NCBI GenBank assembly: GCA_036504895.1
Contig: DASXUJ010000107.1
Coordinates: 1 to 38,037 of the forward strand
From: Syntrophorhabdaceae bacterium
GTDB taxonomy: Bacteria; Desulfobacterota; Syntrophorhabdia; Syntrophorhabdales; Syntrophorhabdaceae
Length of the DNA: 38,037 nt
Reading direction: 5' to 3'
Positions 8,021 through 16,050 of the stretch are shown here, one piece after another (positions within the stretch are counted from its first letter, which is position 1; each line of letters begins with the position of its first letter). Under the pieces are notes generated by a model, which was given only the letters and a program-made list of their open reading frames with translations, did not search any database and was not told where the DNA came from. Made by a program: the position numbers and the translations under genes.

Positions 8021-9346
8021 TCATCCCTGAATCCGGCTGGACTCCTGTCCGGTGTTGACGGTCATAAACCTATCCCGCCCTGTTTCTTCCAAGACTTCCG
8101 TCTTCCAGTCGAGCATGGGCTGGACTACGCCGGGCTCGCGGCCAAACCATGCTCCGGGCCTTTCTTTGAAATCCGCGATATCAAAACAGACCGCACTCTT
8201 GTGCTCATAAATTACAGTACTTTTATCTTGCACGACCAAAAGCACGAATTTGTGCTGACCGCTATTCAGCAATTTACCCGGGAAATGACAGATACTACGG
8301 AGCAGGCCCGCAGGCATCGGCCGATCGGACCAGTCGGAATCAAATATGCTTGCCGTGGAGAATGCAATCAGCCCCTGATCGGTATATAGATGAAGAGTGA
8401 TATGCAACTGCGCGTCCGGAACAAGATTCCAGTATTCCACCTCAACCCGGAAAGGTGTCTCCATGGTCATGGGCTCAGAAAGAGAACTTTGTTCGGGCCT
8501 GACCCGCACGCGGTGGATACGTACCATATCGTTGCCGGGAGCTTGGGTTGGATCCTCCCACACTTCCTCCGATAGGTTCGAGCTCTCGCCCACTCCGGCT
8601 ACATAATCGGCCACCACTCTTCCGGCGGGACCATCATCGACTTTTTCCCCATTTTCAAGCCAAACGACCCGGCTGCACAGACTGTTCACCGCGATCATAT
8701 TGTGGCTTACGAAAAGAACCGTCCGTCCCCCTTTCGCTACGTCGCCCATTTTTCCCAGACACTTCCTCTGGAATGGGGCGTCGCCTACGGCAAGGACTTC
8801 ATCTACCAAAAGAATCTCCGGCTCAAGGTGAGCGGCTACGGCAAAGGCCAATCGGACATACATGCCGCTCGAATATCTTTTGACGGGGGTATCGATAAAT
8901 CTTCCCGTTTCGGCGAAGGCTACGATTTCATCAAATTTTCTCTTTATCTCTTCCCTGGGCATTCCCAGAATGGCGCCGTTGAGGAAGACGTTCTCCCTTC
9001 CCGATAATTCAGGGTGAAATCCGGTCCCGACCTCGAGGAGACTTGCCACCTTTCCCTGCACTTTCATATGACCGGAAGTCGGCTCCGTGATGCGGCTCAA
9101 TATTTTCAGTATCGTGCTTTTGCCCGCACCGTTGCGCCCTACAAACCCGACTATTTCCCCCTGCTTAACCTCAAAGGAGACGTCTTTCAGGGCCCAAACA
9201 ATCTCCTTAGTCCTTGCATGGTTGCCTCGCCGCCTGAATAAAGTTTTGGCGCCTTCAGTGAGATGATCTTTTAAGGAATCCTGATATTTCCCCACGGAAA
9301 TCTTGTACTGTTTTGAAAGATTTTCAACCTCTATAATAGTTTTCAT
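8021..9346 (-). CDS. wzt: polysaccharide ABC exporter ATP-binding protein (Wzt type)
   Basis: The 441-residue protein is the ATPase of an ABC-2 polysaccharide exporter. Walker A is GRNGAGKST at 70-78, the ABC signature YSSGM at 158-162, and Walker B EILLVDE at 177-183. The final ~180 residues form an extra domain in the position of the Wzt C-terminal carbohydrate-binding domain, which in O-antigen systems recognises the modified non-reducing end of the glycan. Its start codon overlaps the stop of the permease gene by one base (TGATG), so the two are translationally coupled. Together they would flip an undecaprenyl-linked glycan across the inner membrane. Confidence 0.93.
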   Translation of the reverse strand: MKTIIEVENLSKQYKISVGKYQDSLKDHLTEGAKTLFRRRGNHARTKEIVWALKDVSFEVKQGEIVGFVGRNGAGKSTILKILSRITEPTSGHMKVQGKVASLLEVGTGFHPELSGRENVFLNGAILGMPREEIKRKFDEIVAFAETGRFIDTPVKRYSSGMYVRLAFAVAAHLEPEILLVDEVLAVGDAPFQRKCLGKMGDVAKGGRTVLFVSHNMIAVNSLCSRVVWLENGEKVDDGPAGRVVADYVAGVGESSNLSEEVWEDPTQAPGNDMVRIHRVRVRPEQSSLSEPMTMETPFRVEVEYWNLVPDAQLHITLHLYTDQGLIAFSTASIFDSDWSDRPMPAGLLRSICHFPGKLLNSGQHKFVLLVVQDKSTVIYEHKSAVCFDIADFKERPGAWFGREPGVVQPMLDWKTEVLEETGRDRFMTVNTGQESSRIQG

Positions 9347-10173
9347 CAGATCACATCCGCAAAAGTAAGAGACATCTTTCTGAAGAATAGAATTCCGCCC
9401 AGGAGCAAAAGGAGCACAACGGTAGAACTCATCATGATTGCATTCAAGTCAGGATTGGCCTTCCCCAGCAATGCCCATCGAAAACCCTCGATGACCCCTG
9501 TCATGGGATTAAGATTATAGAAGGGCCGCCACTTTTCCGGCACCATGCTGACGGGATACACGATGGGTGACGCGTACATCCATATCTGTGTGATAAAAGG
9601 GAGGGTATAGGCTATATCCCGATATCTGACGTTGAGCGCCGTAAGCCATAGCCCCACTGACAGCGCCGTCATTGCGGCAAGGAACAGGAAAAGGGGGATG
9701 GCAAGGATCGACCAACTCCAGACTACCCCATACCAAATGATCAGTCCGATGAGAATGATGAATGAAAGAATAAATTCCACAAGCGGAGAAAGCACGGCCG
9801 AAAAAGGTATGATCAGCCTGGGGAAATAGACCTTCGTGATGAGACTGGATTCATTGACGAGACTTGTGCCGCTCCGGCCTAAGGCCTGGGCGAAATAGGT
9901 CCATGGGACCAGTGCCGCGTACGCAAAAACAGGATATGGCACACCATCCGAGGGTATCTTCACGAAGGTGCCGAAGACGACGGTGAAAATAGCCATTGTA
10001 GTAAGAGGCTGCAGAATCGCCCATAACCCGCCTATTACTGTTTGTTTGTACCGTATTTTTACATCACGCCACACGAGAAAGTAAAGGAGCTCCCTATAGC
10101 GCCAGATATCGGCGAAACTGTCGCCGAAGGTTTTTTTTGTTATTCCCGATAATGCACAAGACAAATGCGTCAT
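9346..10173 (-). CDS. wzm: polysaccharide ABC exporter permease (Wzm type)
   Basis: The 275-residue protein is an ABC-2 membrane permease with about six hydrophobic segments. It has the family's N-terminal amphipathic run RYRELLYFLVWRDVKIRYKQ just before the first membrane span (quoted at its limit of 20 residues), then GGLWAILQP. I chose the ATG at 10173 because AAGGTGG lies five bases upstream; a longer GTG-started frame reaches 10209. It pairs with the overlapping ATPase gene downstream to form the exporter. It follows the BY-kinase-like gene after a gap of about 155 bases. Confidence 0.92.
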   Translation of the reverse strand: MTHLSCALSGITKKTFGDSFADIWRYRELLYFLVWRDVKIRYKQTVIGGLWAILQPLTTMAIFTVVFGTFVKIPSDGVPYPVFAYAALVPWTYFAQALGRSGTSLVNESSLITKVYFPRLIIPFSAVLSPLVEFILSFIILIGLIIWYGVVWSWSILAIPLFLFLAAMTALSVGLWLTALNVRYRDIAYTLPFITQIWMYASPIVYPVSMVPEKWRPFYNLNPMTGVIEGFRWALLGKANPDLNAIMMSSTVVLLLLLGGILFFRKMSLTFADVI

Positions 10174-10329
10174 TTTCACCACCTTGATTCTTTTATTATG
10201 CTCCCGCACCGGCTATGCGACAATACGCATGTCGTGGGAGGGGCGCCTCATTCGGGGGAGGCGTTTCGTCCGACCCTGTTCCCTTCAATAGTGTAATCAT
10301 GAGGGCGCAGCAAAAGGGGCGGCTATTTT

Positions 10330-11070
10330 TTAGAGGTACTTATCGACAAAACGGGGTATATAGCTTCGTTGTTTATTAAAAACTATCCCAAGCAGGGTGC
10401 CTCCGCTTTCAAGGATGAGCTCCTTTGCTTCCCGAGCTACCTGCCAGCGTGTTTTTTCCGCTTCCACGACCAGAATTACCCCGTCTACCCTTGCCACGAT
10501 TGCGGGGCCGTCCGGAAGCGTAAGGGCCGGTGGAGAGTCAACGATGATCAAATCGAATTTTTCCTTAAGAGGCTTCCAGAACTCGCCGTCTGCTACCGCT
10601 TCAAGAATTTTTGGGGTACACATCGTCTGCTGGAAGAGGGGCAGCACGAAAAGGCTACTCTCCTCTACCTGGCACAGACATTTCTCGAGAGGTTCTTCCT
10701 GCTTTACCAGGGCCTCGACCTCCAATTCCGGCCTCAATCGCCGGAAGGCATTCAGTTCGGGGCGACTTCTGTCGAGGTCCACGAGTAGAACGGTTTTATC
10801 CATCCTCATGGCGGTTGTTCTTGCCAGTTCCCGGGCCACCGTCGATGCTCCCTCATTCGAGCGTGAGCCTACGACAAGGATGGACGGGTGCCTGACATCG
10901 GGCAAAGATGACCGGATCCTGTGGTAGAGAGTGACCATCTCCTCTTCCAATGGGCTTACCCCGGCTACGCTGTGGTGGCCATTCACCGGCCATTCAAAGA
11001 CCGAACTCTCCCTAACCGGCGGGTTATCCACTACCAGGCCGTGTTCGAGGGCGTCAAATATTCTGCTCAT
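10330..11070 (-). CDS. BY-kinase-like P-loop ATPase (CpsD/Wzc cytoplasmic domain type), altered Walker A
   Basis: The 246-residue protein resembles the cytoplasmic autokinase partner of Wzz-type proteins in exopolysaccharide loci. Walker A' is VLLVDLDRSRP (94-104) and Walker B is LIIVDSPP (174-181). The expected Walker A, usually with a GEGKST core, is GSRSNEGAST (68-77): the catalytic Lys is replaced by Ala, read directly from the GCA codon. Only two C-terminal tyrosines (237 and 245) are present, fewer than the usual cluster. It may bind nucleotide weakly or act as a non-catalytic partner. The start at 11070 has AGGAGG five bases upstream; a longer frame to 11127 lacks one. Confidence 0.85.
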   Translation of the reverse strand: MSRIFDALEHGLVVDNPPVRESSVFEWPVNGHHSVAGVSPLEEEMVTLYHRIRSSLPDVRHPSILVVGSRSNEGASTVARELARTTAMRMDKTVLLVDLDRSRPELNAFRRLRPELEVEALVKQEEPLEKCLCQVEESSLFVLPLFQQTMCTPKILEAVADGEFWKPLKEKFDLIIVDSPPALTLPDGPAIVARVDGVILVVEAEKTRWQVAREAKELILESGGTLLGIVFNKQRSYIPRFVDKYL

Positions 11071-11172
11071 TGAACCTCCTCTTATAAGCTTGCGGGCGGC
11101 CTGGATGCGGGTAGCCCTCGCGCTCATTCAAATTATTTTGATAAAGGTCCATATCGGCGCCTTTCAATTTCA

Positions 11173-12519
11173 TTAATCGTTATCCGGCTTCCTCTCCGGC
11201 ACAGTGACTTTTGGTAATGCTATAGTCGTGCCTGCGAGAATAAGGTTAGGATTCGTGATATGGGGGTTTTCCTTTCGAATCAGATTCATGATATCTGCAT
11301 TGAAGTTTCCATAGGTCTGCTGCGCCAGCTTGGAAAGGCTGTCGCCCCTGGCTACGGTCCTTTTGGTAAGGGAAGGCTTATTAGGGGCGCTTGAAGAGGC
11401 GGGCCCGTCGGCAGCCGTGTGAGGTTGAGCGGTTTCTTTAAGGCCCTTTCCCGTATACTTCGCTTTCTGATCGACGGTTTCGGGGGCTGGCGCGCCAGAA
11501 GCAGACCGATGGGCTGCAACTGTTCCTTTGGTCTCCTCTTCCTTAAGGTTTTGGTCCCCGCCGTTGATTGATCTTCCTTGCTCGGCCGATACGAGCGGCT
11601 TTATTCTGCCGAGCACGCTTTCCTGATATGGCATGAGCCACATAACTCCCAGGATAAGTAAGGCCAGAGCGGATGTTCCTATAAGCCACCGTCTGAACAA
11701 AGGCAAAGGCTTCACGCCCTTTAAGTCGCGGATAACCTCAGTTGCAATCTTCTTCGTTATGGGCTTTTGATGATAACCGAATCCCGTGATAAGCGCGTTG
11801 TCGCAAAGGATATTGATGATCCGGGGGATTCCCATCGAAGCATCGATAATTCGCTTCAATGCAGAGGCTTTAAAGGTCCGCTCGGGCGAAGAGCCGGCTT
11901 TCGAAAGCCTGAACTTCATATACTCCAGACTCTCCTTTTTTGTGAGGGGCAGGATAGTTGAACGGATCGCGAGGCGCTGCTTCAGCGGGCGAAGCCTGTC
12001 GCTATCCAGAAGTTCGGCAAATTCCGGTTGCCCTACCAGAACTATTTGAATCAATTTATCTGTCGGAGTTTCGAAATTGGAAAGCATGCGTAAATTTTCC
12101 AGCGTATCGACCGGCATGTTTTGGGCTTCGTCAATGACCAAAACCACCGAATTGCCTGCCTGATATTCGTCGATCAGGAACTCATACAGTCCGTTCGCCA
12201 TCTCCGTGGTGTCGTCACTTTCGAAGGTAAGCCCAAGCTCCCGGTAGACCGCTTTCAGAAGTTCCTGAAAAGTGAGCATGGCATTGAAAATGTAGATTAT
12301 TTTCAGTCGCTTTTTTTGAACCGACTGCAAGTATGACCGGAGGATGGTTGTTTTGCCGACCCCAACACCCCCGATAATGGCGACAAAGCCTTTTCTCTGT
12401 TCTATGCCGTATATGATCGCCGCCAGGGCCTCTTTGTGGCTCGGGCTGAGGTAGAGGAATTTCGGGTCCGGCGTTATATGAAAAGGCGGCACGGAAAGGT
12501 TGTAAAAAGTTAAGTACAT
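11173..12519 (-). CDS. ExeA/XrtA-type AAA ATPase with transmembrane helix and LysM domain
   Basis: The 448-residue protein begins with the family hallmark MYLTFYNLSVPPFHITPDP. Walker A is GGVGVGKTT (50-58) and Walker B LVIDEAQ (127-133). A transmembrane helix at about 278-297 leads to a Pro/Ser/Lys-rich linker, then a LysM domain at about 388-436 (TVARGDSLSKLAQQTYG). It is thus a cytoplasmic ATPase anchored in the inner membrane with a peptidoglycan-binding periplasmic tail. Similar ATPases occur in exosortase (XrtA) EPS loci and as GspA/ExeA in type II secretion, where they help assemble an outer-membrane channel through the cell wall. Here the likely client is the Wza-like exporter encoded two genes upstream. 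Confidence 0.88.
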   Translation of the reverse strand: MYLTFYNLSVPPFHITPDPKFLYLSPSHKEALAAIIYGIEQRKGFVAIIGGVGVGKTTILRSYLQSVQKKRLKIIYIFNAMLTFQELLKAVYRELGLTFESDDTTEMANGLYEFLIDEYQAGNSVVLVIDEAQNMPVDTLENLRMLSNFETPTDKLIQIVLVGQPEFAELLDSDRLRPLKQRLAIRSTILPLTKKESLEYMKFRLSKAGSSPERTFKASALKRIIDASMGIPRIINILCDNALITGFGYHQKPITKKIATEVIRDLKGVKPLPLFRRWLIGTSALALLILGVMWLMPYQESVLGRIKPLVSAEQGRSINGGDQNLKEEETKGTVAAHRSASGAPAPETVDQKAKYTGKGLKETAQPHTAADGPASSSAPNKPSLTKRTVARGDSLSKLAQQTYGNFNADIMNLIRKENPHITNPNLILAGTTIALPKVTVPERKPDND

Positions 12520-12604
12520 AAATCACCTTTTAACGGCACTATTCGAGTTACGGTTCGTTTTATACGGGTTTGCTCTTCAGATTTTTTAAAAATAGCAGCG
12601 GGCA

Positions 12605-14005
12605 TCAGGCCTCACCAAGTCTCTTGTTGGGAATCGCAACCAACACGGGTATGTCGAGACGCCGTTCGGCGCCGTGTGGCAGGGTCATGCCTGAAGCCAG
12701 CAGTTCGAGAAGAAACGCAAGGCCGACGCCTCCCGCAATGCCAGCCAAAATACCGAAACCCATCATTTGCTCCTGGGTAAACCGCTGCTTCTTTTTCGCC
12801 GATCCTGACCAGGCCTTCTCGACCACACTTATTGCTGCCATCTTTCGACGGTCCATATCGTCCATGATCTGGGACTCTTCGAGTTTTTTTACGTAGGCCT
12901 GATGGCTTTGCTCATTCTCCGCCACTTCCCGCTTCAGGTTCTGAACGGTACGCCCGTGGGTATCGAGGGTCTGAATATCGGCTTCCAATTGCCGCGTCTG
13001 TTTATTCAGTCCTTCGATTCGCGTGTTTACGACGCTCACCTCACCTTCTGCCTTTTGAAATTCCGCCTGCCGAAGCATTTCAATATTTCTTCCTATCGAA
13101 GCCTTCGTGTGCTCTATTTCCTGGCGGACCGCCTGTACAGCCCTACTGCCGCTGGTATACTTATCCAACAGTTCCCGCTCTTTCTGCTCAAGCACGAGCA
13201 AAGGCGCCCTTATCTCCACGATAGTGGTGGGAATCCACGCAGAACTCTTTATCCACGCCGCTCTTTGCTGCAATTCCCCCCTCTGGGTCTGGGCTGCTCT
13301 CAGGCTCGCCTCTAGAGCACTCCGTTGGGAAATCAAAGTCGATCGCTGCTCTTCAAAGGAAAAGACCCCATATTTTTTTCTAAAATCGGCAAACTCACCC
13401 TCCGCCGAGCTCAGCTTTGTCTGAGTCGCCTTCATCTTATTTTCGAGAAAAGGAGTGCCTGCGCCGCTAAATACCTCCAGATGTTTCTCCTTAAAATAGT
13501 CTACAAGAAGGTTCACGGTTTTTGCCGCCAGCGACGGGTCCTTGTGGGCAAAAACGATTTCGATGAGGCTGGTCCCGGGCAGGATCGTCACTTTAAGGTC
13601 TTTCTCAATTTTCGCTACGGCTGCTTGCGTTCGCCTCAATCCCTCCTTCGGCACATTCCCGAGCTCGGGGTAGAGGTTCTCCGGTCCCGCGTTCTCTGCT
13701 GCCCTTGTAAGAACATCGCGGCTGGTCAGAATATTCATTTCACCGTTAAGGATAGCTTGAGGCGGTATTGAAGGCGCCGATGCAGATTTAGGTTCTTCCG
13801 GTCGCTGAAGGAACTCCCGTCCGAACTTCACGAGCAAAACGCTCTTTGCCTCATAAAGGCGTGGGAGGCTCCTGGCGTAAATGGTAACTCCGATAAATAT
13901 CACGAGGAATGAAATGAGTATGATATATTTATGTTTGAAGATTATCGTAGCTACATCCCGTGCGTCCGTAAGGTCGACCGGTTTTCTTGAATGCTCTGTA
14001 TACAT
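12605..14005 (-). CDS. Wzz-type polysaccharide chain-length / co-polymerase protein
   Basis: The 466-residue protein has an N-terminal transmembrane helix (about 28-44) followed by a Wzz domain. A long periplasmic coiled-coil region spans roughly 180-400, and a second transmembrane helix is near the C-terminus (MGFGILAGIAGGVGLAFLL). This is the polysaccharide co-polymerase topology, which controls chain length and bridges to the outer-membrane exporter. The C-terminus lacks a kinase domain; the separate ATPase gene two positions downstream could supply that role. The ATG at 14005 has GGAGG five bases upstream, so it is preferred to the in-frame ATG at 14017. It starts 16 bases after the Wza-like gene. 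Confidence 0.9.
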   Translation of the reverse strand: MYTEHSRKPVDLTDARDVATIIFKHKYIILISFLVIFIGVTIYARSLPRLYEAKSVLLVKFGREFLQRPEEPKSASAPSIPPQAILNGEMNILTSRDVLTRAAENAGPENLYPELGNVPKEGLRRTQAAVAKIEKDLKVTILPGTSLIEIVFAHKDPSLAAKTVNLLVDYFKEKHLEVFSGAGTPFLENKMKATQTKLSSAEGEFADFRKKYGVFSFEEQRSTLISQRSALEASLRAAQTQRGELQQRAAWIKSSAWIPTTIVEIRAPLLVLEQKERELLDKYTSGSRAVQAVRQEIEHTKASIGRNIEMLRQAEFQKAEGEVSVVNTRIEGLNKQTRQLEADIQTLDTHGRTVQNLKREVAENEQSHQAYVKKLEESQIMDDMDRRKMAAISVVEKAWSGSAKKKQRFTQEQMMGFGILAGIAGGVGLAFLLELLASGMTLPHGAERRLDIPVLVAIPNKRLGEA

Positions 14006-14021
14006 ACAAACCTCCAATACC

Positions 14022-14756
14022 CTAATGATTATTAACCGATTGACCAGCCCAATAGTACGTGAGAGGACTCCCCAGTCCCGGGATAACCCTGGTTATATAT
14101 TCCTCCACCCATTTGTCGACCCTGGCGATATTCGATTTCGGCACATAAACGATGTCCATGGGCATAAGGGCGATATTCTGTTTGAAATCGCTCCCGTCTA
14201 TCACCTTCCTTAGATCAACCATTGTCGCTGCGGGTTTGCCGTCAAAGTCCTTACGAATAACGATCACGTTGCTCAACCGTGCCGTCTCCCGGAGCCCTCC
14301 CGCTTGAGTGATGGCCGTCATTACTGTCGTGGCGCCTTTCAGTTCTATAAAACGCGGCCCGCCTACTTCGCCATCGACAAATACCTTTTGCTCGGCGTAG
14401 GTTCTCACATTAATAGCTATTTCCGGTTTATTGAGTTCGGAAGCGATCACTCTCATAATCCTCTCTCTTAATTGCAGGGGAGTCAAACCGGCCGCATTTA
14501 CATCAGGTGCGAATTGCAATGAAACACGGCCATCGGGCCTTACCGGCAGGTTGAGCTCGTTGTATTCAGGGTGGAATGCAAATTTGACATCTATGACGTC
14601 ACCAGGCACAATTACATACTCCTTTAGCGGATATGCCAGTGCATGCTGGTTCAAACTTGCAAAAGGAGCCGGATCAATAACCGCATTTGGCGCGCATGCC
14701 GCCAGGCCAATTATGATCGCCAAGACACTTATCCCTTTCAGCTTCCCCAATCTCAT
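14022..14756 (-). CDS. Wza-like polysaccharide export lipoprotein
   Basis: The 244-residue protein carries a lipoprotein signal peptide with lipobox LAAC at about residues 18-21. A Poly_export domain follows (YVIVPGDVIDVKF), then at least one SLBB domain (KVFVDGEVGGPRFIELKG). It would form the outer-membrane channel for the polysaccharide. It is at the short end for Wza-type proteins and seems to have a single clear SLBB domain. It is the first gene of the long minus-strand operon; GAGGAGG lies about 8 bases before its ATG. The 282-base leader upstream may carry regulatory structure. Confidence 0.92.
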   Translation of the reverse strand: MRLGKLKGISVLAIIIGLAACAPNAVIDPAPFASLNQHALAYPLKEYVIVPGDVIDVKFAFHPEYNELNLPVRPDGRVSLQFAPDVNAAGLTPLQLRERIMRVIASELNKPEIAINVRTYAEQKVFVDGEVGGPRFIELKGATTVMTAITQAGGLRETARLSNVIVIRKDFDGKPAATMVDLRKVIDGSDFKQNIALMPMDIVYVPKSNIARVDKWVEEYITRVIPGLGSPLTYYWAGQSVNNH

Positions 14757-15038
14757 TTTTACTACCTCCTCATAAATGTTTATTTGCGGAATCTTCCGGG
14801 TGAATTGTTTAACTGGGATCCAAAAGATAGGCTACCGCCACTGGCCATGATGGCTTTGATTTGCTCTGCATCTGAATAACATCGTTGTAGTCATGTTTCG
14901 CTTTCATGAAGCTTCAAGTGCTTATGGTAAAAGTAACTGTTCCCGACTATCCTTTCTGTCCCCTAATATTGAATTGCTCCGTAAACACATTACCGAATCA
15001 CGCGTCATCATTTTGATGACAGGTAATCAAGGGGGATT
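14757..15038. other. leader region upstream of the export operon
   Basis: This 282-base gap lies between the response regulator end and the Wza-like gene start, both on the minus strand. It holds a perfect inverted repeat GTCATCA-TTT-TGATGAC (15004-15020). It also holds the motif AGGCTACCGCC (14829-14839, plus-strand reading), which recurs before the second EPS unit. A short minus-strand reading frame also ends here, but I do not call it a gene. No convincing promoter pair was found. Confidence 0.4.
15004..15020. promoter_or_regulatory. perfect 7-bp inverted repeat, possible operator
   Basis: GTCATCA (15004-15010) and TGATGAC (15014-15020) are exact reverse complements with a 3-base spacer. 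It lies just after the response regulator stop codon and about 250 bases before the export operon start. No T-run follows on either strand, so an intrinsic terminator is unlikely. A dimeric regulator binding site is possible. Confidence 0.3.
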
Positions 15039-15731
15039 CTAAGACTTGTCACAGAGAGAGTTCGACTCACCGTTACCGAGTCCATGGGCCGTCGCATACT
15101 GGATGAGCTCATTCGTTCTTTTAAGGCCTGTCTTTTCAAGAATCCTGAGCCTGTAGGTTCTCACCGAGTTCGTGCTCACGTGAATCGTCTCCGATATTTC
15201 TCTAACGGTTTTCCCCTTGCCGAGCATACACATTACCTGAAATTCCCGGTTGGACAGCCGCTCGTGGGGCGCCTTTTGAGTGTCCGACTCGAAATCGACG
15301 AGGATCTTCTCAGCCAGCGCCGGACTCACATATTTTCCGCCGGATAATATTTTCCGGGCCGCCTCAACCAATTCATTCACCACAGCCCGCTTGGTTACAT
15401 AGCCGCACGCCCCGCTCCTTAGCACGCGCATTCCGTATTCTTCTTCGGGATACATGCTGACGACAAGGACAGGGGTCTTTCGTTTGCCTTTTTTTACTTC
15501 CCCTAACACATCGAGCCCGTCCATGTCGGGAAGCGAAAGGTCAAGGATAATCAAATCAAAAGGGTTGTTACGGACCAATTCCAGAAGCTCGTGTCCTGTG
15601 GAGGCAAGGGCGATATTCACGGGAGCGAAATTCCTCAAAATAATCTCCTGCAGTCCCCTCAGCACCACCGGATGGTCATCGACGATCGCAACATTGATTA
15701 TAGATCCGGCACCTTCTCTTATGGCAGTCAC
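15039..15731 (-). CDS. NarL/LuxR-family response regulator
   Basis: The 230-residue protein has a receiver domain with acidic pocket D18/D19, phospho-acceptor Asp64 (IILDLSLPD), Ser92 and Lys114. A C-terminal LuxR-type helix-turn-helix spans about 160-220 (LSNREFQVMCML, then TVREISETIHVSTNSVRTY). It is a DNA-binding two-component output regulator and probably controls the flanking EPS operons. The GTG start at 15731 has AAGGAGG four bases upstream. No histidine kinase gene is in the window. It lies downstream of the deacetylase, separated by a 315-base stretch with two short frames. Confidence 0.93.
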   Translation of the reverse strand: MTAIREGAGSIINVAIVDDHPVVLRGLQEIILRNFAPVNIALASTGHELLELVRNNPFDLIILDLSLPDMDGLDVLGEVKKGKRKTPVLVVSMYPEEEYGMRVLRSGACGYVTKRAVVNELVEAARKILSGGKYVSPALAEKILVDFESDTQKAPHERLSNREFQVMCMLGKGKTVREISETIHVSTNSVRTYRLRILEKTGLKRTNELIQYATAHGLGNGESNSLCDKS

Positions 15732-15762
15732 GCGACCTCCTTCTTTCCGACAACCTTATCGC

Positions 15763-15879
15763 TTACCCCTGTGTCATAGAGAGCTTGACGAGGCTCCATG
15801 GGCCGGTAGTTACGGCAACCAGCTTCCCCTTCCGACCCTCCCCCACGAGCCGGTTCACTAAATCATCAGAACCATCCAT
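15763..15879 (-). CDS. possible 38-residue small ORF
   Basis: An ATG at 15879 opens a 38-codon frame ending in TAA at 15763, reading MDGSDDLVNRLVGEG and then a basic-hydrophobic tail. It fills the gap between the deacetylase and the response regulator on the same strand. There is no good ribosome site; the nearest GGAG is about 14 or more bases away. I do not recognise it. It may be a gene remnant or chance. Confidence 0.2.
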   Translation of the reverse strand: MDGSDDLVNRLVGEGRKGKLVAVTTGPWSLVKLSMTQG

Positions 15880-15951
15880 GGGATGCCGATACCTGTCTCC
15901 TGTCGCAGCACTCTACCCTCTTACAATAATCGGGATTACGGTCCTTGGCTG

Positions 15952-16050
15952 TCACGGAACTATGAATTGCTTTGTAGCTGTTATCACACACCCGATGTAC
16001 GCATTTTCGTTGAAGAGCCATTCGGTTACCGTTCTCACTAGGTCCGTCAC
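15952..16050 (-). CDS. possible 32-residue small ORF overlapping the deacetylase stop
   Basis: A GTG at 16050 overlaps the deacetylase TGA in a GTGA arrangement typical of translational coupling. It reads 32 residues (starting VTDLVRTVTEWLFNE) to a TGA at 15952. The composition is protein-like, with an amphipathic start and a hydrophobic middle. I do not recognise it. It could be a coupled micropeptide or a decayed C-terminal extension of the deacetylase. Confidence 0.25.
   Translation of the reverse strand: MTDLVRTVTEWLFNENAYIGCVITATKQFIVP

Noticed and set aside
10244-10263. CGCCTC/GAGGCG hairpin as a terminator after the BY-kinase-like gene
   Set aside because: The stem is only six pairs and no T-run follows on the minus strand. 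The operon seems to continue into Wzm/Wzt.
14775-14960. c-di-GMP class I or cobalamin riboswitch in the leader of the export operon
   Set aside because: CAAAGCC/GGTAGCC on minus and GCCACTG on plus match isolated words of these riboswitches. The other conserved blocks and stems are missing, and the plus-strand reading has no gene to regulate.
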